Assembly (NCBI GenBank): GCA_900317685.1
Contig: ONHQ01000029.1
Location: 1-64,000 of the forward strand
DNA: 64,000 bases
Direction: 5' to 3'
Source: an uncultured Prevotella sp.
GTDB taxonomy: Bacteria; Bacteroidota; Bacteroidia; Bacteroidales; Bacteroidaceae
Positions 9,701 through 16,786 of this stretch are shown in pieces; the first letter of the stretch is position 1; every line of letters starts with the position of its first letter. The translations under genes and the position numbers were made by a program. The notes under the pieces were generated by a model. It made no database searches. It was not told where the DNA came from and saw only the letters and a list, made by a program, of their open reading frames with translations.

Positions 9701-10269
9701 AGGCCGAATGCCTCACGCTCATCGGGAACCGCCGACATCTTCCCGGCATCAATGGCGATGCCGCGCTTAGCCAACTCGCCGATGATGTCCACGCCATGGA
9801 GCTTGAAGACAAGGAAAGGATTGTTGTCGATCTCCTGCCCCACCATATAGATCACTGCGGCAATGTGCTTACAGGGCACTGCCCAGTCAGGGCAGGAGCA
9901 GATCATGCCAAGGTCACGCCAGGAAGTCGGGAATACCTTCAGTCTGTTTTCCTTTGCGATATCGTTGACGGCAGGCGACAACTTGCGATTGAGCAGCTCA
10001 GCGACAATAGCTGGATGCGCGAGGATGCCGTCCATCAGGGCGTCGGTCTCCTTGGCAGAGAACTTGTCCACCTTGATAGTCACAGAGTAGGGCGTTCGCC
10101 TCGAACCCTGTACTTTCGCATCGATGACATTGTCGCTAATCACGATTTCCTTTACCGAGCCATTGCGTGCGTAGCGGGCGCCACGAGGGATGCGGTTAGC
10201 ATAGTCTATGTTTGTCAGCGAGCGAAGCCATTCGCTTCCCCACCACGTCTTTCCAAAGTCACTTGCCAT
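6748..10269 (-). CDS. SWIM-type SNF2 family DEAD/DEAH helicase
   Basis: A 1173-residue ATP-dependent DNA translocase of the SNF2/RapA superfamily. The SWIM zinc finger is complete: C124, C126, C133 and H135 in CSCPDWAVPCKH. After a long middle region come the helicase lobes: Walker A DDMGLGKT (about 730), DEAQ box VIDEAQN (about 825) and motif VI QATDRAYRIGQ (about 1113). This is the usual layout of bacterial SWIM-SNF2 proteins, which may remodel protein-DNA or transcription complexes; their role in Bacteroidota is not settled. It starts 31 bases after the oxidoreductase gene on the same strand, so the two may be cotranscribed. Confidence 0.92.
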   Translation of the reverse strand: MASDFGKTWWGSEWLRSLTNIDYANRIPRGARYARNGSVKEIVISDNVIDAKVQGSRRTPYSVTIKVDKFSAKETDALMDGILAHPAIVAELLNRKLSPAVNDIAKENRLKVFPTSWRDLGMICSCPDWAVPCKHIAAVIYMVGQEIDNNPFLVFKLHGVDIIGELAKRGIAIDAGKMSAVPDEREAFGLVPLLDKTDKKDSPQCLPRFDFSKIANLGEAILKLLPASPAFYADGDFMKRYEENMKRAAKAARNILNGKKYVYEALDSSIGHLPKKDVSDIRLVVDKNHHVEAHFSGYKTKNSVVDLMEYLSALPEEKIYESSNTVFAFRSCFVLALRLAVKGNIEPVIVLQKDGSVNVAWTPFMSDKQTAAILEQLDAFFTKDSMVLECTGRSKLVPSRPAWFICSCFLTVLVRQTHKPLTWWDKVYELFFDDDWEKFDGVGEKNVPGGIKSWTDHLSAPQLRYLPMIMVRDESEDGSEFLLEMTVADAQANDQTEVALHDVFTDKAYQCARYNILRDVSLLSSLVPGIDQYLANEARKPMAMDNAAFSQFLINVVPAMRLLNIRLLLPKSLQHLLRPKPSVSLSAKQSDGKSFLRLDQLLQFDWKVAVGDDLISPEEFRGLLGRAEGLIRFKQQYIYVTADDLKRIEKAFASRNEMTPARMLQVALSGEYKSAKVSISPEVKELIRKWTTQQEIEVPKEIHATLRPYQKRGYEWMYQNMRLGFGSILADDMGLGKTLQVITLLQKLKDDGQLERQRAIVVAPTGLLANWQAELQRFAPTLSVFVYHGQRRNLKEFDADILLTSYGLVRSDIDQLKKLKWTVSVIDEAQNIKNSSTAQSKAVRSLKADTHIAMSGTPVENRLSEYWSIMDFANKGYLGTIKSFNEDYARPIQQEGDTACAERFRRITAPMMMRRLKTDKNIINDLPEKIEQDEFAMLTPQQAAIYKQVLDESMKVIEGMDEDDGTQLFKRQGLILQMMLALKQICNHPAQYLKNGETDPVLSGKTEMLLDLVSSINDAGEKAIIFTQFKEMGDMLVKFITDATGVEPMFLHGGCTIKQRKEMVDRFQNARADKFFILSLKAAGTGLNLTAATHVIHYDLWWNPAVEAQATDRAYRIGQHQNVMVHRFITKNTFEERINDMINSKRQLADMTVSSGESWIGRLSNKELREIFE

Positions 10270-10300
10270 TTGTCATCTTGCTTCTTGATCCATCTTCTTA

Positions 10301-13285
10301 TCAGTTCCGTGGCTCCGTGCACTCGTTGACGAGATACACGATGCTCATGTAAGGGATGCTGGCATGGGCCTCCAGTCCGATCTCGCACGTCCGGCTGTTG
10401 GAATAACCGCGCTCGATATGATGCTCCGCTATCTGCCCGTGGAGCGATCGCAAAGCCCAGTCGTTGAGCTCCGGACGTGAGAACCCACGGTCACCGGCAA
10501 AGCCGCAACAGCCAATGCCTTCCGGCACAAAGACGTTGTCGGTGCACAAGCGCGCCACTGCGAGCATCGTGTCACTGAGTCCCATCTCACGCGTGGAGCA
10601 TGTCAGGTGAATGGCTACCGGCCGATGAGTAGGATGGAACGTGAGCCTGTCTTTAAGGAAGGTGAGGATGAACTCCGCGGGCTCGTAGAGCTGGACACGG
10701 GTGACCATCCTCTTCAGTCGGTGGAGGCAAGGACTCTGGTCACAGAGCACCGGCCATCGTCCGCCCTCACTGGCCTCGAAGAGAGCCTGCTCGGTCTCAG
10801 CAGTCTTTCGGTCAGCAATATCTGTCATACCCTTGCTTTCCCAGATCTGTCCACAGCAGAGGTTCTTCATATTCTTCGGGAAGATCACCTCGTAGCCAGC
10901 TTTGTGCAGCAGGGCGCACGTTTCTTTGACAAGCGGTCGCTTGACGGGAGCACCTTTCGTCAGTCCCATGGTCTGATTGATACAACTCGGCAGATAGACC
11001 ACCTTCAGCTCAGACGGTTGCTGGTTAAGCATTGCCTGGGACGGGTTACGGATGGCACCCGGCATAGCCGTGGACCACTGCGGGATACCGAGCTGATGAA
11101 GTCCACCGCACACTTTCTTCATAGTTGCTGTACCGAGCACGTTCCTACCTAACGAGGCCGCTGTGAGCGCGCCACGCACCACATCTTTCATGGCACCGAG
11201 ATGGTTGGCACCTATTTGCCCGATAGCCCGTTGCTCCGGATGCTGGTCCATGAAGAGTTGACGCAGCAGATGCGTGAGATCGCCCGTGTTGATCTTCATC
11301 GGGCAGGAGGTAGCGCAAAGGCCATCTGTGGCACACGTCTGTTCACCGAGATAGCGATAGGCTTTCTCCATCTCCGCGAGCCGTTTCGGATCCTCACCGG
11401 TCTGCCTGAGACGGAGCATCTCCCGCTGAGAGGCAATACGCATCCTTGAGGAGAGCGTGAAGCCACACGACAGGCAGTTGATCTCACAGAATCCACATTC
11501 TATACAGCGGTTTGCTTTCTCAACGCCTTGCAACATCTCGTCCATCGTTGAAACCGCCAAATGGTTGTCTCCCTCTTCCTGACGTGCCTTGAGATCGTAG
11601 TGAAGTACGGGCAACGGCTTGAGATGCTCAATGAAACAGTCGGGATCATCATTGAAGATGACACCCGGGTTGAGCAGATTGTCGGGGTCGAAGATGCGCT
11701 TCAACTGCTTCATCACGCCATAGGCTTTCTCGCCCCACTCGTATTTGACAAACGGCGCCATATTGCGGCCCGTGCCATGCTCGGCCTTTAAGGAACCGTC
11801 GTATTTGCCCACGACAAGTTTCACCACATCCTCCATCATGTTGCGGTAGCGCTCCACCTCGTCCTTTGTGGCGAAACTCTGATTGAGGATGAAGTGATAG
11901 TTGCCCTCGAAGGCATGACCATAGATGCAGGCATCCTTATAGCCGTGGCGCGCGATGAGCTGCTGCAGATCCACCGTAGCGTGTGGCAGGTCCTCGATAT
12001 GAAACGCCACATCCTCGATGAGACAGGAAGAACCGACTGGGCGCTGGCCGCCCACGGCTGGGAAGATGCCGGAGCGGATAGACCAGTACTTTCCGTAGAC
12101 CTTCGGATCATCGGTGAAGACGGGCTCGCCATAGAGGTTAAACCGCGAGAGCGTGTCCATGATCTCCTGGATATTTGCCTTCAGGCCTTCCGGCGTCAAA
12201 GCCTTGGTCTCGGTGAGGACTGCCGTGAGATTGTGATAGTCGCCTTTGGCTACGCCGCCGACACGGCCTGCATCCACATCGTTCTTATAGTTGAGAAAAA
12301 TGGGGTCGTCGACACTCTGCAACGACAGATAGTCAAGCATCTCCGCACTCTTTACCTTGAGATCCTCATAGGTCATCGCCATGTCGTCCTCCTCGGCTTT
12401 CAGCTGTTTCAAAGCCACGATAGCCTTGCAGCTCTCCTCCATGGACTGGAAATAAACCATAGCCGAAGCGCGGTAAGGATATTCGTGCAGCGTTTTCATG
12501 CGGACGCTGGAGAGGAAGGCAAGCGTACCTTCAGAGCCCACGATACTGTGAGCGATGATGTCGAAGGGATCGTCGTAGTCGACAAGCGGACGGATGTTGA
12601 GACCTGTAACGTTCTTGATAGAATACTTGTATCGGATGCGCTCGGTGAGTTCCGCATCCTTCCGCACCTCATCACGCAGGGCCTCGATCTTCTTGAGAAA
12701 CTTGGGATGACTCTTGCGGAAGGCCTCGCGGCTCTGCTCGTCGCCGGTATCAAGGACGGTGCCATCAGTAAGGACGAGGCGGGCGCTGAGCAACATGTGG
12801 TCGCTGTTGGCATGCACACCACAGTTCATGCCTGAGGCATTGTTGACCACGATACCGCCGACCATAGCACTGCCTACCGAGGCCGGATCGGGCGGGAATA
12901 CACATCCGTAAGGCTTCAGGATATTGTTCACACGTCCTCCCGTGATACCGGGCTGAAGGGTGATGGCATTCTTGTCATCATCCAAGTGGAACTGCTCCCA
13001 ACCTTTGCCAGCCACGATGAGCACGGAGTCGGAACAGCTCTGTCCGGAGAGTGACGTGCCGGCAGCGCGGAGCGTAAACGGTATTGCGTATTTCTTGCAT
13101 GCCTTGAAGGCCGCCTGCACTTCCTCCTCGTTCTTTGTGCGGACGACGATTTGTGGGGTCATACGATAGAAACTGGCATCAGTGCCCCAGGCATAAGTAC
13201 GGAGGCTATCGGTGTATATCTGTCTCTCCGGAATAGCCTGCTTAACCTCGGAAAGAAACTGCTGCTTAATATGTGGATCGATCAT
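10301..13285 (-). CDS. FAD-binding and Fe-S-binding oxidoreductase (D-lactate/glycolate type)
   Basis: A 994-residue flavoprotein fusing a GlcD-like half to a GlpC/GlcF-like half. The N-terminal FAD_binding_4 domain (PCMH fold, with TLRAAGTSLSGQS) is followed by the FAD-oxidase C-terminal domain. Around residue 600 lies ferredoxin motif CIECGFCEINC, then a second cluster ATDGLCATSCP. The C-terminal part has CCG-type motifs NLCCGQ and GCCGFAGDRG. Such enzymes oxidise D-2-hydroxyacids, mainly D-lactate, and pass electrons to the membrane. The start was placed at ATG 13285, because the longer frame begins with TTG inside the -7 box of the promoter. It is the first gene of a possible operon with the SNF2 gene. 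Confidence 0.9.
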   Translation of the reverse strand: MIDPHIKQQFLSEVKQAIPERQIYTDSLRTYAWGTDASFYRMTPQIVVRTKNEEEVQAAFKACKKYAIPFTLRAAGTSLSGQSCSDSVLIVAGKGWEQFHLDDDKNAITLQPGITGGRVNNILKPYGCVFPPDPASVGSAMVGGIVVNNASGMNCGVHANSDHMLLSARLVLTDGTVLDTGDEQSREAFRKSHPKFLKKIEALRDEVRKDAELTERIRYKYSIKNVTGLNIRPLVDYDDPFDIIAHSIVGSEGTLAFLSSVRMKTLHEYPYRASAMVYFQSMEESCKAIVALKQLKAEEDDMAMTYEDLKVKSAEMLDYLSLQSVDDPIFLNYKNDVDAGRVGGVAKGDYHNLTAVLTETKALTPEGLKANIQEIMDTLSRFNLYGEPVFTDDPKVYGKYWSIRSGIFPAVGGQRPVGSSCLIEDVAFHIEDLPHATVDLQQLIARHGYKDACIYGHAFEGNYHFILNQSFATKDEVERYRNMMEDVVKLVVGKYDGSLKAEHGTGRNMAPFVKYEWGEKAYGVMKQLKRIFDPDNLLNPGVIFNDDPDCFIEHLKPLPVLHYDLKARQEEGDNHLAVSTMDEMLQGVEKANRCIECGFCEINCLSCGFTLSSRMRIASQREMLRLRQTGEDPKRLAEMEKAYRYLGEQTCATDGLCATSCPMKINTGDLTHLLRQLFMDQHPEQRAIGQIGANHLGAMKDVVRGALTAASLGRNVLGTATMKKVCGGLHQLGIPQWSTAMPGAIRNPSQAMLNQQPSELKVVYLPSCINQTMGLTKGAPVKRPLVKETCALLHKAGYEVIFPKNMKNLCCGQIWESKGMTDIADRKTAETEQALFEASEGGRWPVLCDQSPCLHRLKRMVTRVQLYEPAEFILTFLKDRLTFHPTHRPVAIHLTCSTREMGLSDTMLAVARLCTDNVFVPEGIGCCGFAGDRGFSRPELNDWALRSLHGQIAEHHIERGYSNSRTCEIGLEAHASIPYMSIVYLVNECTEPRN

Positions 13286-13309
13286 AATAACGTGACTTAT
13301 CTTCTTCTG

Positions 13310-13341
13310 CAAAGGTAACTAATATTAGCAGCATTAACAAA
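13310..13341 (-). promoter_or_regulatory. consensus promoter of the FAD/Fe-S oxidoreductase
   Basis: The minus strand reads TTTG (13338-13341), 20 bases, then TACCTTTG (13310-13317). This is a full match to the Bacteroidota housekeeping promoter and gives a leader of about 20 bases before the ATG at 13285. Confidence 0.75.
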
Positions 13342-13430
13342 TAATAATCGTTATATTTTATAAGCTATTCGGGAAAAACAATAACGGATTCGTCACACAG
13401 ACACTTCAAAAGGACATAGATGTAATATTG

Positions 13431-13493
13431 CAGCCCCATGCCACGATCAAAAAGCACGGGGGCTGTCCGTACAAAGACTGCAGCATGGGGCTG
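13431..13493. repeat. 11-bp perfect inverted repeat around an inner hairpin
   Basis: CAGCCCCATGC (13431-13441) pairs with GCATGGGGCTG (13483-13493). Inside, ACGG (13456-13459) can pair with CCGT (13467-13470). It lies downstream of the M56 gene and may serve as a terminator. Fourteen bases of the right arm and flank (GCATGGGGCTGTCA) recur at 59382-59395. Confidence 0.6.
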
Positions 13494-13536
13494 TCACAAT
13501 TTTTCTACCTTGAAGGGAATTTATCTACTTTGATGA

Positions 13537-15138
13537 TCAATTCAGCATGAAGGATATGGGGATAGTAAATTTCACATTGACGGGTTTCCCTTTCTGCTTG
13601 CCCGGTGTCCACGCCGGCATACTGCTTACCACGCGCAACGCCTCCTGAGCCAAAGCTTCCTTGGCTTCAGCCTCTTTCTTCTGATTTTCAGCAACATCAA
13701 CGGCAGTCTCTTTCTTCTCACCCGAAGCGGTGTTCGCCTCTGCGGCTACACGCTTGGTGCCATTGTAGACAACCTTAGGATCAGCGACGGATCCGTCTGA
13801 CTTGACAATAAAGCTGACGACGACACGCCCCTGCACATGACATTCCTGCGCTACAAGGGGATAATGGACATTCTGAGAAAGATACTGCATCATAGCCGTA
13901 GGTCCTCCATTGAACCGAGGCATTTCGTCGACAACTTCAAAGCTGCTTCTTTCCTCCCTTTCTGCTGACGCTGCTTTCTTCGTTGTCACTACAATCACTC
14001 CATTGACTCCTTTCTTTCCGTACTGAGCCGTGTGAGCTTTGTCTTTATAGACACTTATAGCCGAAATGGAAGAAGGGTCGAGACCCTCTAATGAGGAATA
14101 AGGTATCTCTTTACCGTCGACGACAACCAGGAGATCCTTGAGCTTCGTCGTATCTTTCTGGGCTACTTTTTGCTCTACAAAATCCTCTATCGTAGCTGCC
14201 GGTACGTTTGTGGAGGCAGAACGCTGAACAGCAGCCGGCTGGGAAACAGACGGAGCAGTGCTGTCGGCAACCTTATAGTCGGTAACAGTCTTGGCCGTGG
14301 CACAAAGCGAGACGGCAACAATGGGAAGTACATACATGGCTTTGAGCCAGGAATATCGGTTTTGCTTATGAGTATTCATCATAGAAATTCGTTGTTTTAG
14401 GGTACTGTGATTGAAACCATTGACTACAGAGTACCCTGCCGCAGCCATGGCTTTTCTTACCAATAGATATTGATACTGGCGCGCTTCGACGCCACTTGAG
14501 AGAACCGCCGCATCAGCCTCATACTCGTGGATGGCGCGCAGATCTGAACGCAGCATCCATATAGCAGGATTGAACCACTGAAACGACGAGAGAACATCAA
14601 CGAGCAGCACATCCCAAGAATGATGCCGGCGGATGTGCTCACGCTCGTGCATGAGGATGGCACTGTCGGGATGGGCGTAGTCGCTACGCGGCACCACGAT
14701 AAAGTGCATCCAAGAGAATGGGGACACTTCCCCATCGGCCACGGCAATGACAGAGCCGTCGGCCTGCCGGTGCTTCTCGCATCGGCCAATAAGTATGCAT
14801 ACCTTCGATATCGAGAGAATTGTATATAATAATGTAAAAAAGACGCCTGACCAGTAGACTATTGGCAACGTGATATGCCACCAGGGCGTGGACGGAACCA
14901 CGGACGCGCCGCCACCACCGACGACAGCCGTCTCTACTGTGGGCAGTGATGACAGTACCTCGGTGTGATGGATGGTGATGACACACAGAGGCAAGACAAA
15001 AGAAGCCAAAGCTGTGCCCAACAGCACCAAACGGTTGAGCTGATGGAAACTGTCACGAGACAGCAACAAACGGTAGAACATATAGAACACCGCTATCAAT
15101 ACCGCTACACGGAGATTATAATACAGAAAATCCATCAT
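13537..15138 (-). CDS. BlaR1-like M56 metallopeptidase with plug-like and TonB C-terminal domains
   Basis: A 533-residue membrane protein. The N-terminal part has several membrane segments and the M56 zinc motif HEREH (164-168), with the further ligand in HEYEADA (204-210). A last membrane segment (about 265-283) leads to the periplasm. Residues 335-388 look like a TonB-dependent receptor plug segment (VDGKEIPYSSLEGLDPSSIS, ending GVNGVIVVTTKK). Residues 400-533 are a TonB C-terminal domain interrupted by an Ala/Glu/Lys-rich insert at about 463-500. M56 proteins paired with BlaI sense a signal and trigger cleavage of the repressor. It starts 13 bases after the blaI-type gene, so the two form an operon. 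Confidence 0.88.
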   Translation of the reverse strand: MMDFLYYNLRVAVLIAVFYMFYRLLLSRDSFHQLNRLVLLGTALASFVLPLCVITIHHTEVLSSLPTVETAVVGGGGASVVPSTPWWHITLPIVYWSGVFFTLLYTILSISKVCILIGRCEKHRQADGSVIAVADGEVSPFSWMHFIVVPRSDYAHPDSAILMHEREHIRRHHSWDVLLVDVLSSFQWFNPAIWMLRSDLRAIHEYEADAAVLSSGVEARQYQYLLVRKAMAAAGYSVVNGFNHSTLKQRISMMNTHKQNRYSWLKAMYVLPIVAVSLCATAKTVTDYKVADSTAPSVSQPAAVQRSASTNVPAATIEDFVEQKVAQKDTTKLKDLLVVVDGKEIPYSSLEGLDPSSISAISVYKDKAHTAQYGKKGVNGVIVVTTKKAASAEREERSSFEVVDEMPRFNGGPTAMMQYLSQNVHYPLVAQECHVQGRVVVSFIVKSDGSVADPKVVYNGTKRVAAEANTASGEKKETAVDVAENQKKEAEAKEALAQEALRVVSSMPAWTPGKQKGKPVNVKFTIPISFMLN

Positions 15139-15151
15139 ATATTCATTTTGG

Positions 15152-15511
15152 TTACTTGCCTTGCTCTATCTGCTCTATCAACTCACGTAGGTCGTCGACA
15201 GTAATCTTCTTTTCCTTGACAAAGGCACTCACAGCCGAGAGATAAGAGTCGTCGAAATAGTTCTTAATCACGCCGGCAAGGGTGCTCTTGCCGTAGGCTT
15301 CTTCCGTGATGGCTGCCTGATAGCGATAACTGTTGCCCACAGCCTCGTGATTGACGTAGCCGTTGCTCTCCAAGATGCGCACCTGTGTGGAGACGGTATT
15401 GAAATGGGGTTTGGGATCTGGATACAACTTCAGCATGTCCTTGACGAACATGGGACCATGCTGCCACAGCATATCCATAATTTCCTTTTCCTTTGCCGTT
15501 AGCTTTTTCAT
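15152..15511 (-). CDS. BlaI/MecI/CopY-family repressor
   Basis: A 119-residue winged-helix repressor. The N-terminal domain carries LTAKEKEIMDMLWQHGPMFV and the recognition-helix segment FNTVSTQVRILESNGYV, both typical of the family. The C-terminal part is the dimerisation region. It is the first gene of the operon with the M56 peptidase, the standard pairing in which the peptidase inactivates the repressor. An 8-bp dyad about 55 bases upstream is a likely autoregulatory operator. No beta-lactamase gene is adjacent, so the regulated function is probably elsewhere. Confidence 0.92.
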   Translation of the reverse strand: MKKLTAKEKEIMDMLWQHGPMFVKDMLKLYPDPKPHFNTVSTQVRILESNGYVNHEAVGNSYRYQAAITEEAYGKSTLAGVIKNYFDDSYLSAVSAFVKEKKITVDDLRELIEQIEQGK

Positions 15512-15566
15512 AATTGTATCGCTTTGATGTTTACAATGGCAAAGTAACGAAAAAATATAGTTCTGT

Positions 15567-15587
15567 ACAACTAATCGTTTTAGTTGT
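15567..15587. promoter_or_regulatory. dyad, possible BlaI-type operator
   Basis: ACAACTAA and TTAGTTGT are exact inverted repeats with a 5-base spacer. On the minus strand the dyad supplies TTG at about -33, 20 bases before TACTTTG, a one-base-short -7 box. Binding here would block the blaI-M56 promoter. Confidence 0.5.
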
Positions 15588-15756
15588 TAGCCTTTATTAG
15601 CTCTTTTGGTCCCATTTTAACAGCGTTTAAGGAGTATCGTACACAAAACAGTTCTACGAACCTATGGCGCATCGGACGTTCTCCATGGGTTCATGGCGAG
15701 AGGAAGTAGAAATTCTCTGCATGCTGTTTGAAGAGAAAGAGTAATACCACGATCTG

Positions 15757-16773
15757 ATGACTTCCCTCAATGGCAGCCGCGGCAACCATCAGCACGCCAA
15801 CGGCATCTCGATGGAGCTCTACGGCAAAGGGTATGTGCTGGGGCCCGACGGAGGCATCGGCAAATATCTCTACAGCGGTGACGACTACCACGAATACTAT
15901 TCCCAATTCCCGGCACACAACACTGTGTGCGTCAATGGTGTGTCGGCATATCCCGTGATGATGTCGCAGCACGCCTTCACGCTGGTGAAGCGCTACCCCG
16001 ACACCAACGCATGCTTCGCAGCCGGTGACTCCACCTGCAACATCTCTTATGCCACCGTCGCCTTCACCGAGCCGGAAACACAGGCACAGCAGCAGCGCAC
16101 CAACATCGTGGTGAAGACATCGAAGACGGGCGGCTTCTATGTCGACATCTTCCGCAGCCGTCTGCCGAAAGGACAGGAACTCATGGAACCGGAATTCCAC
16201 GATTATTTCTATCACAACCTCGGACAGCAGATGCGTCTGACCGATACGAGGGGCCAGGACTTCAACCTCCAGCCCACCGAGGAACTGGCTTTTGCCGGTG
16301 GACATATCAGTGCCTACTCCTATCTCTACAACAAGAAGACGGTCACCACAGACAAGGACGCCAAGGCCACCTTCGACGTGCTGCTCACCGGCAAGGGCAT
16401 CGACGACGTGAAAGCGCACAATGGCAGTCGCATCACCATGACGATGTGGATGGAGGGAGCACCGCAACGTGAGCTCTTCACCGCCCTCTCGCCCGTCAAC
16501 CTCGAATATGAGCGCATGAAGGGACAGCCCTATGACATCGGTTATCAACCCGTCCTTACCTTCGTGGCGCGCCAGCATGGCGAAGCATGGAACCGTCCCT
16601 TCGTCGCAGTCTTCGAACCCTCGTCGGAAAAAGAACCGTCAGAGATTCAGTCTGTTCAATTCTTCCATCCCGCCAACGCTGACGTCTCCACAGTTGGCAT
16701 CAAGGTAGTGCTTAAGGACGGAAGCACGAAAGTCATCACTGCCGACGACAAAGGCAACGTTGAAATCAAATAA
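15757..16773 (+). CDS. heparinase II/III-family protein, N-terminally truncated remnant
   Basis: The frame encodes 338 residues that resemble only the C-terminal beta-sandwich part of heparinase II/III-type polysaccharide lyases (RGNHQHANGISMELYGKG, then HNTVCVNGVSAYP). Full proteins carry a preceding alpha/alpha toroid and usually exceed 600 residues. In frame, the sequence just upstream reads YHDL and then hits a stop, so the N-terminal half and signal peptide are gone. It is probably a non-functional remnant. It ends 13 bases before the chosen GH97 start, so it once headed this carbohydrate locus. Substrates of the family are acidic polysaccharides. Confidence 0.75.
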   Translation: MTSLNGSRGNHQHANGISMELYGKGYVLGPDGGIGKYLYSGDDYHEYYSQFPAHNTVCVNGVSAYPVMMSQHAFTLVKRYPDTNACFAAGDSTCNISYATVAFTEPETQAQQQRTNIVVKTSKTGGFYVDIFRSRLPKGQELMEPEFHDYFYHNLGQQMRLTDTRGQDFNLQPTEELAFAGGHISAYSYLYNKKTVTTDKDAKATFDVLLTGKGIDDVKAHNGSRITMTMWMEGAPQRELFTALSPVNLEYERMKGQPYDIGYQPVLTFVARQHGEAWNRPFVAVFEPSSEKEPSEIQSVQFFHPANADVSTVGIKVVLKDGSTKVITADDKGNVEIK

Positions 16774-16786
16774 AAACGTGAACAAG

